Part shown: positions 25,710 to 35,467 of the stretch, piece by piece
How the letters are laid out: the number at the start of each line of letters is the position of its first letter
Numbering within the stretch: position 1 is the first letter of the stretch
Assembly (NCBI GenBank): GCA_041391745.1
Contig: JAWKNK010000002.1
Location: forward strand, 62,001 to 126,000
From: JAIXWP01 sp041391745
GTDB lineage: Bacteria; Bacteroidota; Bacteroidia; Flavobacteriales_D; Sanyastnellaceae
DNA length: 64,000 bases
Direction: 5' to 3'
The notes under the pieces: model-generated
What the model was told of the DNA's origin: nothing
Databases searched by the model: none
Seen by the model: only the letters and a program-made list of their open reading frames with translations
Program-made: the position numbers and the translations under genes

Positions 25710-27417
25710 TAGAGTATGGGATTTTTAGTTCTAGAAGAACACCACCTTCGGGCAAATTTACAACATTAAGCTTTCCACCCATAGACTCTGCTCTTTCCCG
25801 CATTCCAATCAATCCCAGGGAGCCTACTTTTTTATCTCCATTGATACCGACGCCATTGTCGGCTATACGAAGTAGTAAACTGCCTTTTTCGATATCTACC
25901 GAAACATTGACTTCGGTAGCATGTGCATGCCTTGCCACATTGGTGAGCGCTTCTTGGCAGATCCTAAAAACAATGGTGCTAAAATCTTTCGAAAAAGACC
26001 ATTCCGTTTCAGGAAGGTTGAGATGAACACTGAGATTTGTTCTTTCTGCAAATTGTTTGGTTTGCCATTCAATAGCGGCAATCAATCCAAAATCGTCTAG
26101 AATTACCGGGCGAAGGTCGGTGGCAATTTTACGAACGCTTTTAATTGCACTATTGGTCAAATCAATTGTTGCATTCAATCTTTTTTTAGCATCATCGCTG
26201 CAATCTTCTACTTTTGATTGAAGCCAAGACAGATCTAGTTTTATTCCCGTTAATATTTGACCCAATTCATCGTGAATTTCTCGCGCTATGTGTGTGCGTT
26301 CGTCTTCGCGTACCTTTTGAAGGTACACTGACAAATTTCTTAACTGCTCATTGATTAGTTTAAATTTCTCATTAGACCGAATGAGTTCTTCTCTGGCCTT
26401 TTTCCTTTCTGTAATGTCTCTTAAGAAAATCGACATTCCTTCATTAAAAGGATAAGCGTAGTATTCAAAAATCTTATTGGTTCGAATATCTGTGAATTCG
26501 CCGTTTACATTGGCTCTCGACTCCATGAGCACATCGAACCGATGGGTGTCAGGTATGGCTTCTGTAGAAGAATAAAGTTCTCCAAAGTGCTTGCCCAACA
26601 CTTCATTTTTACTCAGCCCCAATTGAAAGGCTCCTTGAGCATTCACATAAGTACATAATCCTTGTCTATTGAGCAAGAAATATCCATCTGAAATCCTCTC
26701 AAATACTTGATTTACTTCTTGTGTTTTTTTCGCAATATCCGCTTCCAATCGCAAGTTGAATGTGCGCAGTTGTTCTTCCAATATGCTGCGTTTATTCATG
26801 TCCCTTTGGAGAAGGGTAAAAATGGTAATTACCAGAGCCAAGCAAAGTCCTGCGTAAATATTATTCCTTTTGATAGCACTTTCTGAGGTACCTTTTTGCG
26901 TGGATTCCAATTTACGCAACTTTGCTCTGCCGAAATTTTCCAGAGAATGAATTTTATTTGACAGTAACTCCAAATTGCTGGATCCAATGTCATTACTGAG
27001 AATAACTTGATCTTGACCAGTATTTGATTTTACGCTTGCTACTACTTGATCCGAGTAATTGATAATCGCTTCGAGGTAGTATACCATATCGAACACGCTA
27101 TCGGTCAACTCTGAATTTTGTTTCGATAATTCAAGTAATTCTACTTTAGACGATTCAGCCAAATGTCTAGACTCTTCAATGTTTTGAAATTTGGAAGAAG
27201 ATGGATTTATGGAATAGGCGAGATAGCTATTTACTAAATTTTGACTACTTAGATGGAGATCTTCTAAATACTTCATCATATAGTTGGTACGTTCCATTTC
27301 CTTACTAAGCTCGAGATTTTCTTTGTTGTTATGAATAGTAATAGCCACCATTACCACGAAAAGGAAAATGGTAACGACAAATGCAATAACGAGTTTGTAA
27401 TCTACACGTACGAGCAT
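25690..27417 (-). CDS. Membrane histidine kinase with CHASE3-like sensor, PAS and HisKA_3
   Basis: The 575-residue kinase has a membrane helix at about residues 9-27, an extracytoplasmic helical domain (about 30-180, CHASE3-like length) and a second membrane helix near 188-202. A coiled coil, a PAS domain (about 245-345) and a HisKA_3 dimerisation domain follow, with the phospho-His in HIAREIHDELGQILTGIKLD. The ATPase domain has FRICQEALTNVARHAHA (N box), IADNGVGI and GSLGLIGMRERAE. It is a NarX/DesK-type kinase, partnered with the overlapping NarL-type regulator. The ligand is unknown. Confidence 0.93.
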   Translation of the reverse strand: MLVRVDYKLVIAFVVTIFLFVVMVAITIHNNKENLELSKEMERTNYMMKYLEDLHLSSQNLVNSYLAYSINPSSSKFQNIEESRHLAESSKVELLELSKQNSELTDSVFDMVYYLEAIINYSDQVVASVKSNTGQDQVILSNDIGSSNLELLSNKIHSLENFGRAKLRKLESTQKGTSESAIKRNNIYAGLCLALVITIFTLLQRDMNKRSILEEQLRTFNLRLEADIAKKTQEVNQVFERISDGYFLLNRQGLCTYVNAQGAFQLGLSKNEVLGKHFGELYSSTEAIPDTHRFDVLMESRANVNGEFTDIRTNKIFEYYAYPFNEGMSIFLRDITERKKAREELIRSNEKFKLINEQLRNLSVYLQKVREDERTHIAREIHDELGQILTGIKLDLSWLQSKVEDCSDDAKKRLNATIDLTNSAIKSVRKIATDLRPVILDDFGLIAAIEWQTKQFAERTNLSVHLNLPETEWSFSKDFSTIVFRICQEALTNVARHAHATEVNVSVDIEKGSLLLRIADNGVGINGDKKVGSLGLIGMRERAESMGGKLNVVNLPEGGVLLELKIPYSNEISFS

Positions 27418-27484
27418 GATCGGCCTAGGTCAGTTTAGTAATGGTGTTAGTAACAACAACCTAAGATACTAAAAAGTTTTCAAA

Positions 27485-28222
27485 CTAAAACACCTTTGGC
27501 TTTCGAAGTTCGAAATTTTGACCTAAATACACTTTTCTCACAGTTTCATCGCTCGCCAATTCTTCGGCGGTACCTGACTTTAAAATGCTTCCATCGTAGA
27601 GCAGATAGGCTCTATCGGTGATACTCAGTGTTTCTTGTACGTTGTGATCGGTAATAAGAATACCGATGTTTTTTAGTTTGAGTTTTGCAACAATTCTTTG
27701 GATATCTTCAACTGCAATGGGGTCTACACCGGCAAAAGGTTCATCCAGAAGAATAAAATTTGGATCTGTAGCTAACGCGCGCGCTATTTCAGTTCTTCTC
27801 CTTTCACCACCACTGAGGTGATTTCCGATAAACGTTCTCTTTTCAGCCAGACCAAATTCGTCTAGTAAGCTCTCTAACTTCGTGGCTTGTTCCTTCTTGG
27901 TCAGTTTGGTCATTTCCAATACTGCCTTGATATTATCTTCAACTGAAAGTGTTCTAAAAACCGAAGCTTCTTGAGGTAGATAACCGACTCCAAGCTGCGC
28001 TCTTTTATACATGGGTTCCTGAGTAATCACTTGACCATCTAGCGTAATTTCCCCGTCATTTGGCTTGATCAATCCCACTACCATATAAAAGCTTGTTGTT
28101 TTACCTGCTCCATTCGGACCAAGCAGTCCAACAATTTCACCTTGATTGACATCAAATGAAACGCCCTTCACTACAAGTCTTTGCCCATAGCGTTTCACAA
28201 TATTATTTGCCTTGAGTTGCAT
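27485..28222 (-). CDS. lptB: LPS export ABC transporter ATP-binding protein LptB
   Basis: The 245-residue ATPase has Walker A GPNGAGKTT, a Q-loop in GVGYLPQEASVFRTL, signature LSGGERRRTEIARALA, Walker B FILLDEPFAGVDPIAVEDIQ and switch His in ITDHNVQETL. The combination of YLPQEAS and FAGVDPIAV is characteristic of LptB, which powers LPS extraction with LptFG. lptF/lptG and lptC are not in the window. A -7 box 6 bp before the ATG suggests a nearly leaderless message. Confidence 0.95.
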   Translation of the reverse strand: MQLKANNIVKRYGQRLVVKGVSFDVNQGEIVGLLGPNGAGKTTSFYMVVGLIKPNDGEITLDGQVITQEPMYKRAQLGVGYLPQEASVFRTLSVEDNIKAVLEMTKLTKKEQATKLESLLDEFGLAEKRTFIGNHLSGGERRRTEIARALATDPNFILLDEPFAGVDPIAVEDIQRIVAKLKLKNIGILITDHNVQETLSITDRAYLLYDGSILKSGTAEELASDETVRKVYLGQNFELRKPKVF

Positions 28223-28227
28223 TGCTG

Positions 28228-28235
28228 CAAATATA
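28228..28235 (-). promoter_or_regulatory. -7 box TATATTTG for lptB
   Basis: On the minus strand TATATTTGCAGCA precedes the ATG at 28222. The distance predicts transcription starting at or next to the start codon. Confidence 0.5.
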
Positions 28236-28303
28236 GAAGAATTGGAGAGGTGGTATTAATGGAACTTTTGGAAAATTAGAAGCTACCATTTTGTCATTTC
28301 CCT

Positions 28304-28742
28304 TTAAAACGCAGCTGCCAAGATAGCAAACATTATTACAAGGATATACAATGAGATCAGCACGATGACCATGATTCCTTTGAACTTGTAGTATGATTTC
28401 AAGTTTTGAATCCTTCAGTCAAGTTGAATTCATTGCCTGAGTCTACTCTACTCTAAGATTTGTAGAGGCTTTCCACAAATATAGTAATGGGAAAAAATAC
28501 AAAACTGCCATGACAACATAGATAATAGCTAAGCTAGACATTGAAATAAAACCTGATTGGGGTAAATGCATTGATGAAGAAACAACCCCAATTAAAACAG
28601 CTCCTATCAACATAAATCCAATCCCAATAAATCCAATGATAGCTAAAAATTTCCCCCATTTTGAAATGGTTTTGATATAACCTTTGATTTCGGTGTTGAG
28701 TTCTGCGCTTGATGCGCTCATTTGATTGTCTAAAGTTTCCAT
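28304..28742 (-). pseudogene. DUF5362-type membrane protein, frameshifted near the C-terminus
   Basis: From ATG 28742 the first 99 residues read in one frame with two or three membrane helices (FLAIIGFIGIGFMLIGAVLI, LAIIYVVMAVLYFFPLLYLW). A stop follows LRVE. The next two frames then continue with VDSGNEFNLTEGFKT and SYYKFKGIMVIVLISLYILV plus IMFAILAAAF, exactly the last helix expected for this family, ending at TAA 28304-28306. One missing G near 28443 and one missing T near 28400 account for the break. The intact protein would be about 147 residues and of unknown function. Confidence 0.75.
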
Positions 28743-28812
28743 TCTGTTTTAATTGAAGCTCATATCAAAATACTAGTGAAAAAGCAAGAACAATTCGCAG
28801 AGAAAATTCACT

Positions 28813-29805
28813 TTAATTCGTGTGATCATCCGAAAGAATTATATCCATTTCCGGAGCATCAAAACTATTTTCAAAAACAACCTTTCGATCTGGATGTACA
28901 TTGATACGGTACACATTGCCAATGCGATCTCTAGTATAATCAACAGAAATATTTAAATATAAATTATTGATTGCATAAAACTGGTTTCCAGTAGTATATC
29001 CTGCAGCAGTAGGTTCTCCAACCAACTCCGCATTTTCTCTTCCACGAAACATAGCGGCGCTTATAGTTCCGCTGCTCATGGTAGCAGGACCAATCCAAAC
29101 TTCTACTGGAGTTTTTGAAAAATCAAAATAGTCTGAATAGTCTATGTTCGTGAGGGCATAATCATTCATGAAGACATTTCCATTTCTCAAAGAAATTGTT
29201 CGCTGTACATCATTGAAATAATTTACAGAATACCCCAATATTCCATCACCATAAATTCTCGACAAGCCTGCCAACATCGAAATCACATTACCACCTCCAT
29301 TGAGACGATAGTCGAGAACTATTTTCTTGATGTTATAATTTCTGAATCGATCAATACTATCGGCAAGCGCCTTTCCAGCTGCTTGAATATCATCGCCCAC
29401 CACATTCATCCCAGGGACGAGCACATACAAAATGGAATCATTAATTAACTCCGTTTTTGGGTGATTGGTCACTTGCTGTGACATCGCGATTAAAGGTCCC
29501 CAAACTTTTAAAACGCTATCGGGATATTGCTGATAGTATGAAAAAATCTTATTGCTATAAATAATTTGACTGTGCACATCCTCCAATCTTTCTAATACAA
29601 ATTTTAAACATTTGACCGAGTCAATATCCGATTTAGCCGAATCCAATTTTGAATGAAAAGCATCATCGATTACCGGCCAATAAGTAACAGGGGACTGCAC
29701 ATGCACGCGTTTAATCAGTGCGTATGCCGAATCAATTGGAACCTGGCCTATAGACAACCATGAACTAAGAATAAACAATATGACGAGGATTGCTCTCACA
29801 ATCAC
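28813..29805 (-). CDS. S41-family (tail-specific protease-like) peptidase
   Basis: The 330-residue protein has a signal peptide (VRAILVILFILSSWLSIG). A TSPc-type catalytic domain follows, with KIVLDYRLNGGGNVISMLAG (the strand after which the oxyanion Gly occurs) and WIGPATMSSGTISAAMFRGR containing the likely nucleophile Ser, then AELVGEPTAAGYTTGN. No PDZ domain is seen between them. The length is short for the family. The start is GTG at 29805 (a second GTG two codons later is equally possible). It begins 4 bp after the DUF5686 gene stop, forming an operon with it. Confidence 0.82.
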   Translation of the reverse strand: MIVRAILVILFILSSWLSIGQVPIDSAYALIKRVHVQSPVTYWPVIDDAFHSKLDSAKSDIDSVKCLKFVLERLEDVHSQIIYSNKIFSYYQQYPDSVLKVWGPLIAMSQQVTNHPKTELINDSILYVLVPGMNVVGDDIQAAGKALADSIDRFRNYNIKKIVLDYRLNGGGNVISMLAGLSRIYGDGILGYSVNYFNDVQRTISLRNGNVFMNDYALTNIDYSDYFDFSKTPVEVWIGPATMSSGTISAAMFRGRENAELVGEPTAAGYTTGNQFYAINNLYLNISVDYTRDRIGNVYRINVHPDRKVVFENSFDAPEMDIILSDDHTN

Positions 29806-29809
29806 AAAG

Positions 29810-32292
29810 TTAGAAATCTACTTGGAACTTCGCTCGAATTCCAAACTTTACGATGTTGTTGTGATCTAAGTATGACAAACGCCACAATGCGTCGATTCGT
29901 AAGACTTTAAATATATTTTCTATTCCCAAGGCAGCTTCCACGTAAGGCTTACTCAAAGTGTAAATATCAGGTACGCCATCATAGTTGAAGTCGCGGGATA
30001 GAATTTGGTCATTCTTCTCATCGTATCCACCAACAAGTGCTTTGGCACTTACTACTTCTCTCCATTTCAATCTTCTCATCAATGGAATTTTGTTGAGTAC
30101 AAGCCCTTCGGCGTGATAGGTTGCCCAAACACTCGCCCATTTATCACTCACAAATTCGAAATAGTTCATTGTGTTGTATGAAGACTCATCATAGAAAAAT
30201 GTTTCATTTCCTTGGTGCATCATTAATAATGGGTATGGCAGGTTTCCAAAAATTCTTCCACCTTCAACGGTGAGGTTTACATATCCGAAAGGACCAAATC
30301 TCACTTTATCCTGAACGCGTCCAATTAATCTTTGATAATTGAATTGAGCTCCCAAAACCCTGGTAGTCCTACGCTGTAAAGTACTTCTAATGCGGGATAT
30401 TTTGTGCCTAGGCTTACACGTTCAAATTCTCCATAAACAAACTTTTCTTTATATGCAAAGCGTGTATATAAAGTCAATTCTGTAGTGATAAGAAAGCTCA
30501 CTTGTTGCTGCTCCGTTAGTTGCGGCTCAAACTTCACATAGCGGTATTTATCACCGGCCGGTTTTAAAACGCGGTGATTAAAAATTAATTTGTTGGTTAG
30601 TCCATACAGCCATTCTCTTTCAAAATAGCCTGTGAGTTCTGTCACGTCCGTGAGTTTATTGGCGGGATTTCGCCTGAAAACGGAACTCAATACGTTATCT
30701 TCACGGAATGCGCCATCTGCCTGTCCTAGTTGTTCCATGTCGCGTTTGGCACTTGCGCCAAAAGCCATTCTCGGATTTTTATTTAAAATATAAATGAAGC
30801 CACCACCGTACTTGAAACGTTCATCGCGGAAGCCATAAGCAAGGTATCCATCTAGCATCAATCTTTTGCTGAAAGCATTGCTCGTTCTTCCACCAAATCG
30901 CACTCTATTTCCTTCAACTGGATTGAAACTATAAAACGTGTAGTACGGTCCAAATTCAAAATTGCCTTTGATCTTATATCCACTTACAAAAAGCGTAATG
31001 ATGTTTGCAACCGTTTTAAATTGAGGTAGATTTTTGAGAGTATCTACCATGTGATAAATCTGAACTTCTTTGTCTGAAAGTTCAATATGCCTCATCTCGT
31101 TCCAAAAGGCATCATCTTTATCAGCAGCGTCATCATTGACGACAATGTCGGTGAGTCCTGAGTAAAATTCTGGTGCTCGAGGTTTATTTATAATAAAGTT
31201 TTTATAGGTAGCAGTCTTTCTACCATAAACCCCCATCTTTTTATCGCTGATATTAAAATCAATGAGCAGTTCATCTTTCACCAACATCCATACTTCTTCT
31301 TCCACTTCATCATACTCTTGCTTCACTGAAAACTCTTTAATCCAGTTGATGTTTGCTCCTTCTGCAATAGTCGCTTCTACACTACGGACAGCATAGGTAC
31401 TATCATTCACCCACATTTCTCCAAAGAAGAGTAGCTCACTTTTTCTTCTTGGAAAGAACTGCAATTTGTAGCACCACTTATTTCCGATGTAGGCGCTATC
31501 TACCAAATCGTAATCGTAAAAACCTAGGCAATAAGCACTGATAGGGCTTGTGAAACTTTTATTGAAAGCAATGATTTCATTGTCGTAGATATTGACGTTT
31601 TGATACATATCCCCCAAGAACTGGTTGATACTTTCATTTTCTACGCCACTGACTTTTGTTGCTTTGATAACTTCCTTGGAAAGCTTTGGATCTCTTTTAA
31701 AATAAAAATCAGACAGTGACTCCGTCATAAATACTGGCAGATACGCCTTTTCAGAAGTGGTATCTACTCCATCAAACACAAATTCAAATGGCTTGAATAT
31801 TTTCCTTTTTTGAAATTCGTCCGTGATATTGTTCAAGTCAAATTCTACCTTGTTGTATGCTTCGTATTCATATGCATCCAACTTTTCACGGTTGTTGATT
31901 TTCTTAAACTTCAGGATATTTTTTACCAATGCGATAGCGGGGTTCGGTCCTTCATCTGGTCGGATGATAATTTCTTGAAGTTGGCCAGCGGGGTTCAGAG
32001 CAAAGTCAACAATCATTGTTGTTCCTTGCTTGATTTTTTTTGACATCGGTAGATATCCCACCGAGGTACATTTCAGAGAATCGCTTGAGTAGTATGTTTC
32101 AATTTTGTACTGCCCGTTTTCATCTGTTAGTGTTCCTGATTTAGTACCCACAAAAAATACGGGAGAAAAAAGAATAGGCTCCTTGGTCTCGGCGTCGTAC
32201 ACCTTCCCCGAAACAACAGTTTTTTGTGCCATTCCGACGAGCGTGACAAGCATAAAAACAGTAAATACCCATATCCTTCTGAAAGAACCCAT
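29810..32292 (-). pseudogene. DUF5686 outer-membrane protein with carboxypeptidase-like regulatory domain, one frameshift
   Basis: ATG 32292 gives a signal peptide (MGSFRRIWVFTVFMLVTLVG) and a carboxypeptidase-like regulatory domain (VSGKVYDAETKEPILFSPVF). A DUF5686 region then runs to a C-terminal beta-barrel ending FGIRAKFQVDF. Near 30350 the frame changes: YSVGLPG is followed in the next frame by GAQFNYQRLIGRVQDKVRFG. One extra or missing base in the run of C (AAAACCC) explains it. The intact protein would be about 827 residues. DUF5686 proteins are outer-membrane proteins of unknown function in Bacteroidota. An upstream in-frame extension lacks a good start. Confidence 0.85.
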
Positions 32293-32408
32293 AATAATTC
32301 TACGAAGAAACGGAAAAAAAGTGACACGGGTAGTGCCTAAAATTCGCGAGATATCTAACATCGCGTGTTGACAGCGCCCTTCTTTCAAAAAGAACGCTCT
32401 TCAATACA

Positions 32409-32442
32409 CACCACGGTCTCGCGCAATTGCGAGACCTTGGTG
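32409..32442 (-). terminator. Hairpin after dsbD
   Basis: CACCACGGTCTCGC pairs with GCGAGACCTTGGTG around the loop GCAATT, with one mismatched pair. It lies 10 bp beyond the dsbD stop. The U-run is poor, so termination is likely but not certain. Confidence 0.6.
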
Positions 32443-32451
32443 CTATCAGTA

Positions 32452-34941
32452 CTATTTATTGTTGTACGCGTTCAACCCACAGTTGAGCCAGCTCACATAA
32501 TCTTCTACCTCAGGCGTGTATCCTACTGGAGTATTCATGAGTTCTTCATCAGGAGAAACAATGGCATAAAGTGGTTGCGCGTTGCTATTGAAGGTAGCGA
32601 TTTGGAAGGCTGCCCAACGATCGCCATACGTTTTAATTTCCTTCGTGCGCTTTGTGCCGTTTACTTCGTACTCATAAGTTTCCTGAAGCTCTACTGGCAA
32701 CTCTTTGCGGTCGTCAACATAAAGAGACACCACGATAAAGTCTTTTGAAAGTTTGCTCAACACTTCTGGTTTAATCCAAACATGTTCTTCCATTTTACGA
32801 CAGTTTACACAAGCATATCCTGTGAAATCGATAAACAATGGTTTGCCTTCTTGCTTCGCTCTTTCCAAAGCCACTTGATAGTCGTGTTCACAATCGAGAT
32901 TGTGAGGGCAGTCTTTAGGATGAAATATCGAGTAGCCTACAGGAGGTGCCAACCCACTAAGAGCCTTCAAAGAAATGTATGATTCCGTTTTTTCATCTAC
33001 TCTAAAACCTGAAGCCAAGTAGATCACCCAGGACACAACAAGGACTCCAAAGCCTATTCTGAATAGACTGAATTTTTTGATTTTGCTATCATGAGGAAAT
33101 TTGATAACTCCGAAAATATAAAGGGCCAACAACAAAAAGATGATCACCCACAGTCCCATGAATACTTCATACTTGAGGATGCCCCAGTGGTCAACTAAAT
33201 CTGCTTGAGACAAGAATTTCAAAGCCAAAGCAATTTCTAGAAATCCTAAAACGACTTTCACTGAATTCAACCAACCTCCAGATTTTGGAAGTGATTTTAA
33301 CATGCCTGGGAACATCGCAAAAATGGCGAATGGAATACCTAGTGCGAGACCAAATCCTCCCATACCTGCTGTCAATTGCATCGCACCACCATCGCTAGAT
33401 AGTGAGCCAGCCAAAAGTGAGCCCAGGATTGGACCTGTACAAGAAAACGATACAATTGCCAATGTCAGTGCCATAAAGAATGAACCCAACAAACCTCCCA
33501 CATTGGAAGCGTTGTCCATCTTGTTTGCAAAACTCGCAGGAAGTGTGATTTCAAAATATCCAAGGAATGAAATCGCAAAGAATATGAATATCACGAAGAA
33601 TGCTATATTCAGCGGTACGTTGGTAGAGATATTATTGAGAATGTTCTCATCTATTTGATCAAGGAAGTGGAATGGAATACTCAAGATTAAATAGATCCCA
33701 AAAATGAACAATCCATAAATCAATGCGCGGCTAACACCTTGTCTTCTATTCTCACTGCCTTTGGTAAAGAAGGTAACGGTAAGCGGAATCATCGGAAATA
33801 CACAAGGTGTGAGCAATGCTACCAAACCACCTAGAAATCCAAGAATAAACAATTCCCAAAGACTTGTGCCTTGTGTTACAGGTGCTTGAATAGCTCCACA
33901 GTCTGCTTGCTTAGGATTATTTACATCTATAGATTCAACCTTATATCTAAACTGTGTTGGTAGTTCATTCTTGATGGTTGTAGGTTCATAGATATAACCC
34001 ACACCTGTAGCAAGATTAATTTTGAAATGTACATCCGTTGGTGGAAGGCACATTTCATCGTTACATACCATGAAATTGACCATACCTGCTATTTCTTGTT
34101 CTGCATCTGCTTCCACTATTCCTTTGAATACTGGTTCACCGGAAAAGAAATCCAGATCCATCATAAAATTTTTGTCGTACACACGCTCTGCTTTACCTTC
34201 TCGTACTTCTGGAGCGAATGATACACCTGGCATTTTTTCAAAAGCGAAAGTGGTAGCTACTGGGCCATCGGCAGATGGGAGGTGTTGTGAGTACACGTGC
34301 CATCCTTTTTCAAGAGTGGCTTTCATGTTGATGTTGTAAACTCCTTCACCCACTTTTTCTGAAGAGAACGACCAAACACAAGGCTGTAGAATTCCATCAA
34401 ATTGCACCGCTTCTTCTTCCGTTGCATCAGGTTCTGAAGCTTCGCCACCTTTAGCAGCAACTTTCACACTGAATTTTACTGGATCGGGAAAAATACATTT
34501 TGAATCATCACAGGCCATATACTCCAACACACCATTGATCGTAAAAGCCCCATCTGAAAGGCGTTTGATGCGTTGCTTGAATGATGCTCTGTTCTCAAAA
34601 TAGTTGAGATCCATTTCAAAATTCGGGTCAAAATGGGTGATGTATTTTGAACCTTCCTTCGGACCACCTACCACTTCAAAATCTTTGCTTTTTGTTAGCT
34701 TCAGCGTAGTAGGAATAGGACCAATTGCATCTGGATCTTCGCTAACTTCTAGTGCATACACGTGCCATTTTTCTTCAATGGTTGCCACGGCTACTACTTC
34801 GAGCAGGACTTCATCTCCTTTTACTTCTTCCACACTGAATTTCCAGGTGACAGGCTCCACCACTTGTCCATACATTGAGGTGAAACTCAATAGTGAGCAA
34901 ATCACCAATGCTGCTGACATCGCAAGATTCTTCATAGTCAT
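32452..34941 (-). CDS. Thiol:disulfide interchange protein DsbD with duplicated N-terminal domain
   Basis: The product of about 829 residues moves reducing power from cytosolic thioredoxin to the periplasm. It has a signal peptide (MKNLAMSAALVICSLLSF) and then two tandem DsbD-alpha-like domains, each ending in a CxxxxC pair (MACDDSKCIFPD and MVCNDEMCLPP). The DsbD membrane domain carries cysteines in LLTPCVFPMIPL and SFSCTGPILGSLLAG. A C-terminal thioredoxin-like domain has CVNC in FTGYACVNCRKMEEHVW. I set the start at ATG 34941 (MTMKNLA); ATG 34935 is equally likely. Confidence 0.93.
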   Translation of the reverse strand: MTMKNLAMSAALVICSLLSFTSMYGQVVEPVTWKFSVEEVKGDEVLLEVVAVATIEEKWHVYALEVSEDPDAIGPIPTTLKLTKSKDFEVVGGPKEGSKYITHFDPNFEMDLNYFENRASFKQRIKRLSDGAFTINGVLEYMACDDSKCIFPDPVKFSVKVAAKGGEASEPDATEEEAVQFDGILQPCVWSFSSEKVGEGVYNINMKATLEKGWHVYSQHLPSADGPVATTFAFEKMPGVSFAPEVREGKAERVYDKNFMMDLDFFSGEPVFKGIVEADAEQEIAGMVNFMVCNDEMCLPPTDVHFKINLATGVGYIYEPTTIKNELPTQFRYKVESIDVNNPKQADCGAIQAPVTQGTSLWELFILGFLGGLVALLTPCVFPMIPLTVTFFTKGSENRRQGVSRALIYGLFIFGIYLILSIPFHFLDQIDENILNNISTNVPLNIAFFVIFIFFAISFLGYFEITLPASFANKMDNASNVGGLLGSFFMALTLAIVSFSCTGPILGSLLAGSLSSDGGAMQLTAGMGGFGLALGIPFAIFAMFPGMLKSLPKSGGWLNSVKVVLGFLEIALALKFLSQADLVDHWGILKYEVFMGLWVIIFLLLALYIFGVIKFPHDSKIKKFSLFRIGFGVLVVSWVIYLASGFRVDEKTESYISLKALSGLAPPVGYSIFHPKDCPHNLDCEHDYQVALERAKQEGKPLFIDFTGYACVNCRKMEEHVWIKPEVLSKLSKDFIVVSLYVDDRKELPVELQETYEYEVNGTKRTKEIKTYGDRWAAFQIATFNSNAQPLYAIVSPDEELMNTPVGYTPEVEDYVSWLNCGLNAYNNK

Positions 34942-35026
34942 TTTTTTAGATTGGTTCAAAAATACACCGAACTCCTTACAATAGATTTCCATTATTCTAA
35001 AAAATCATTGGATTTTCAACAATAAA

Positions 35027-35056
35027 AAAGGGTCTTCAGCTGCCTGAAAACCCTTT
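35027..35056 (-). terminator. Terminator downstream of the 35117 gene
   Basis: AAAGGGT-TTCAG pairs with CTGAA-ACCCTTT, with one internal mismatch. On the minus strand the stem is followed by TTTTTTATTG. Confidence 0.75.
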
Positions 35057-35116
35057 CTATTGGTTGGTTTCAAAATTTTCCTATTGGATTCCTATGAACT
35101 TTTCCTTAGTTCATCA

Positions 35117-35419
35117 TTAACTTTCATTAGCGAGGAATTCCACGTCTAATATACAATTAATTGGTAATGTCGTACCGTGGCTCAAAACAATTGAATCGTC
35201 GCCAGTAGCGAGTACTCTGGTTTTCAATCGTTTTAACTCAACTTCATCTTGAAAAGTGAGGATAACTTCGGTCTGATCAAGACCTTCAAGCATCATTGCT
35301 CTGAGCAGTTGCGCTTTTCTCTTGATACGAGCGCGCTGAGTTTCCAAAACATCATTCGATTTGAAAACGAGTTTATCTATATCAATATACTTTTCTTGCT
35401 TCGTGGATTGTGGCTTCAT
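35117..35419 (-). CDS. Conserved hypothetical protein, about 100 residues
   Basis: The product (MKPQSTKQEKYIDIDKLVFK...) has a basic helical N-terminal half with QRARIKRKAQLLRAMMLEGL and a beta-rich C-terminal half (EVILTFQDEVELKRLKTRVL, DSIVLSHGTTLPINCILDVE). No signal peptide or known motif is seen. It lies 48 bp downstream of tilS on the same strand and has its own terminator. A small cytosolic, possibly nucleic-acid-associated protein would suit the charge pattern, but I do not recognise the family. Confidence 0.75.
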   Translation of the reverse strand: MKPQSTKQEKYIDIDKLVFKSNDVLETQRARIKRKAQLLRAMMLEGLDQTEVILTFQDEVELKRLKTRVLATGDDSIVLSHGTTLPINCILDVEFLANES

Positions 35420-35467
35420 TTTTTAACTTTAGGACATTGCTTTTAACGGGGCTGAAATCATAAAGTT

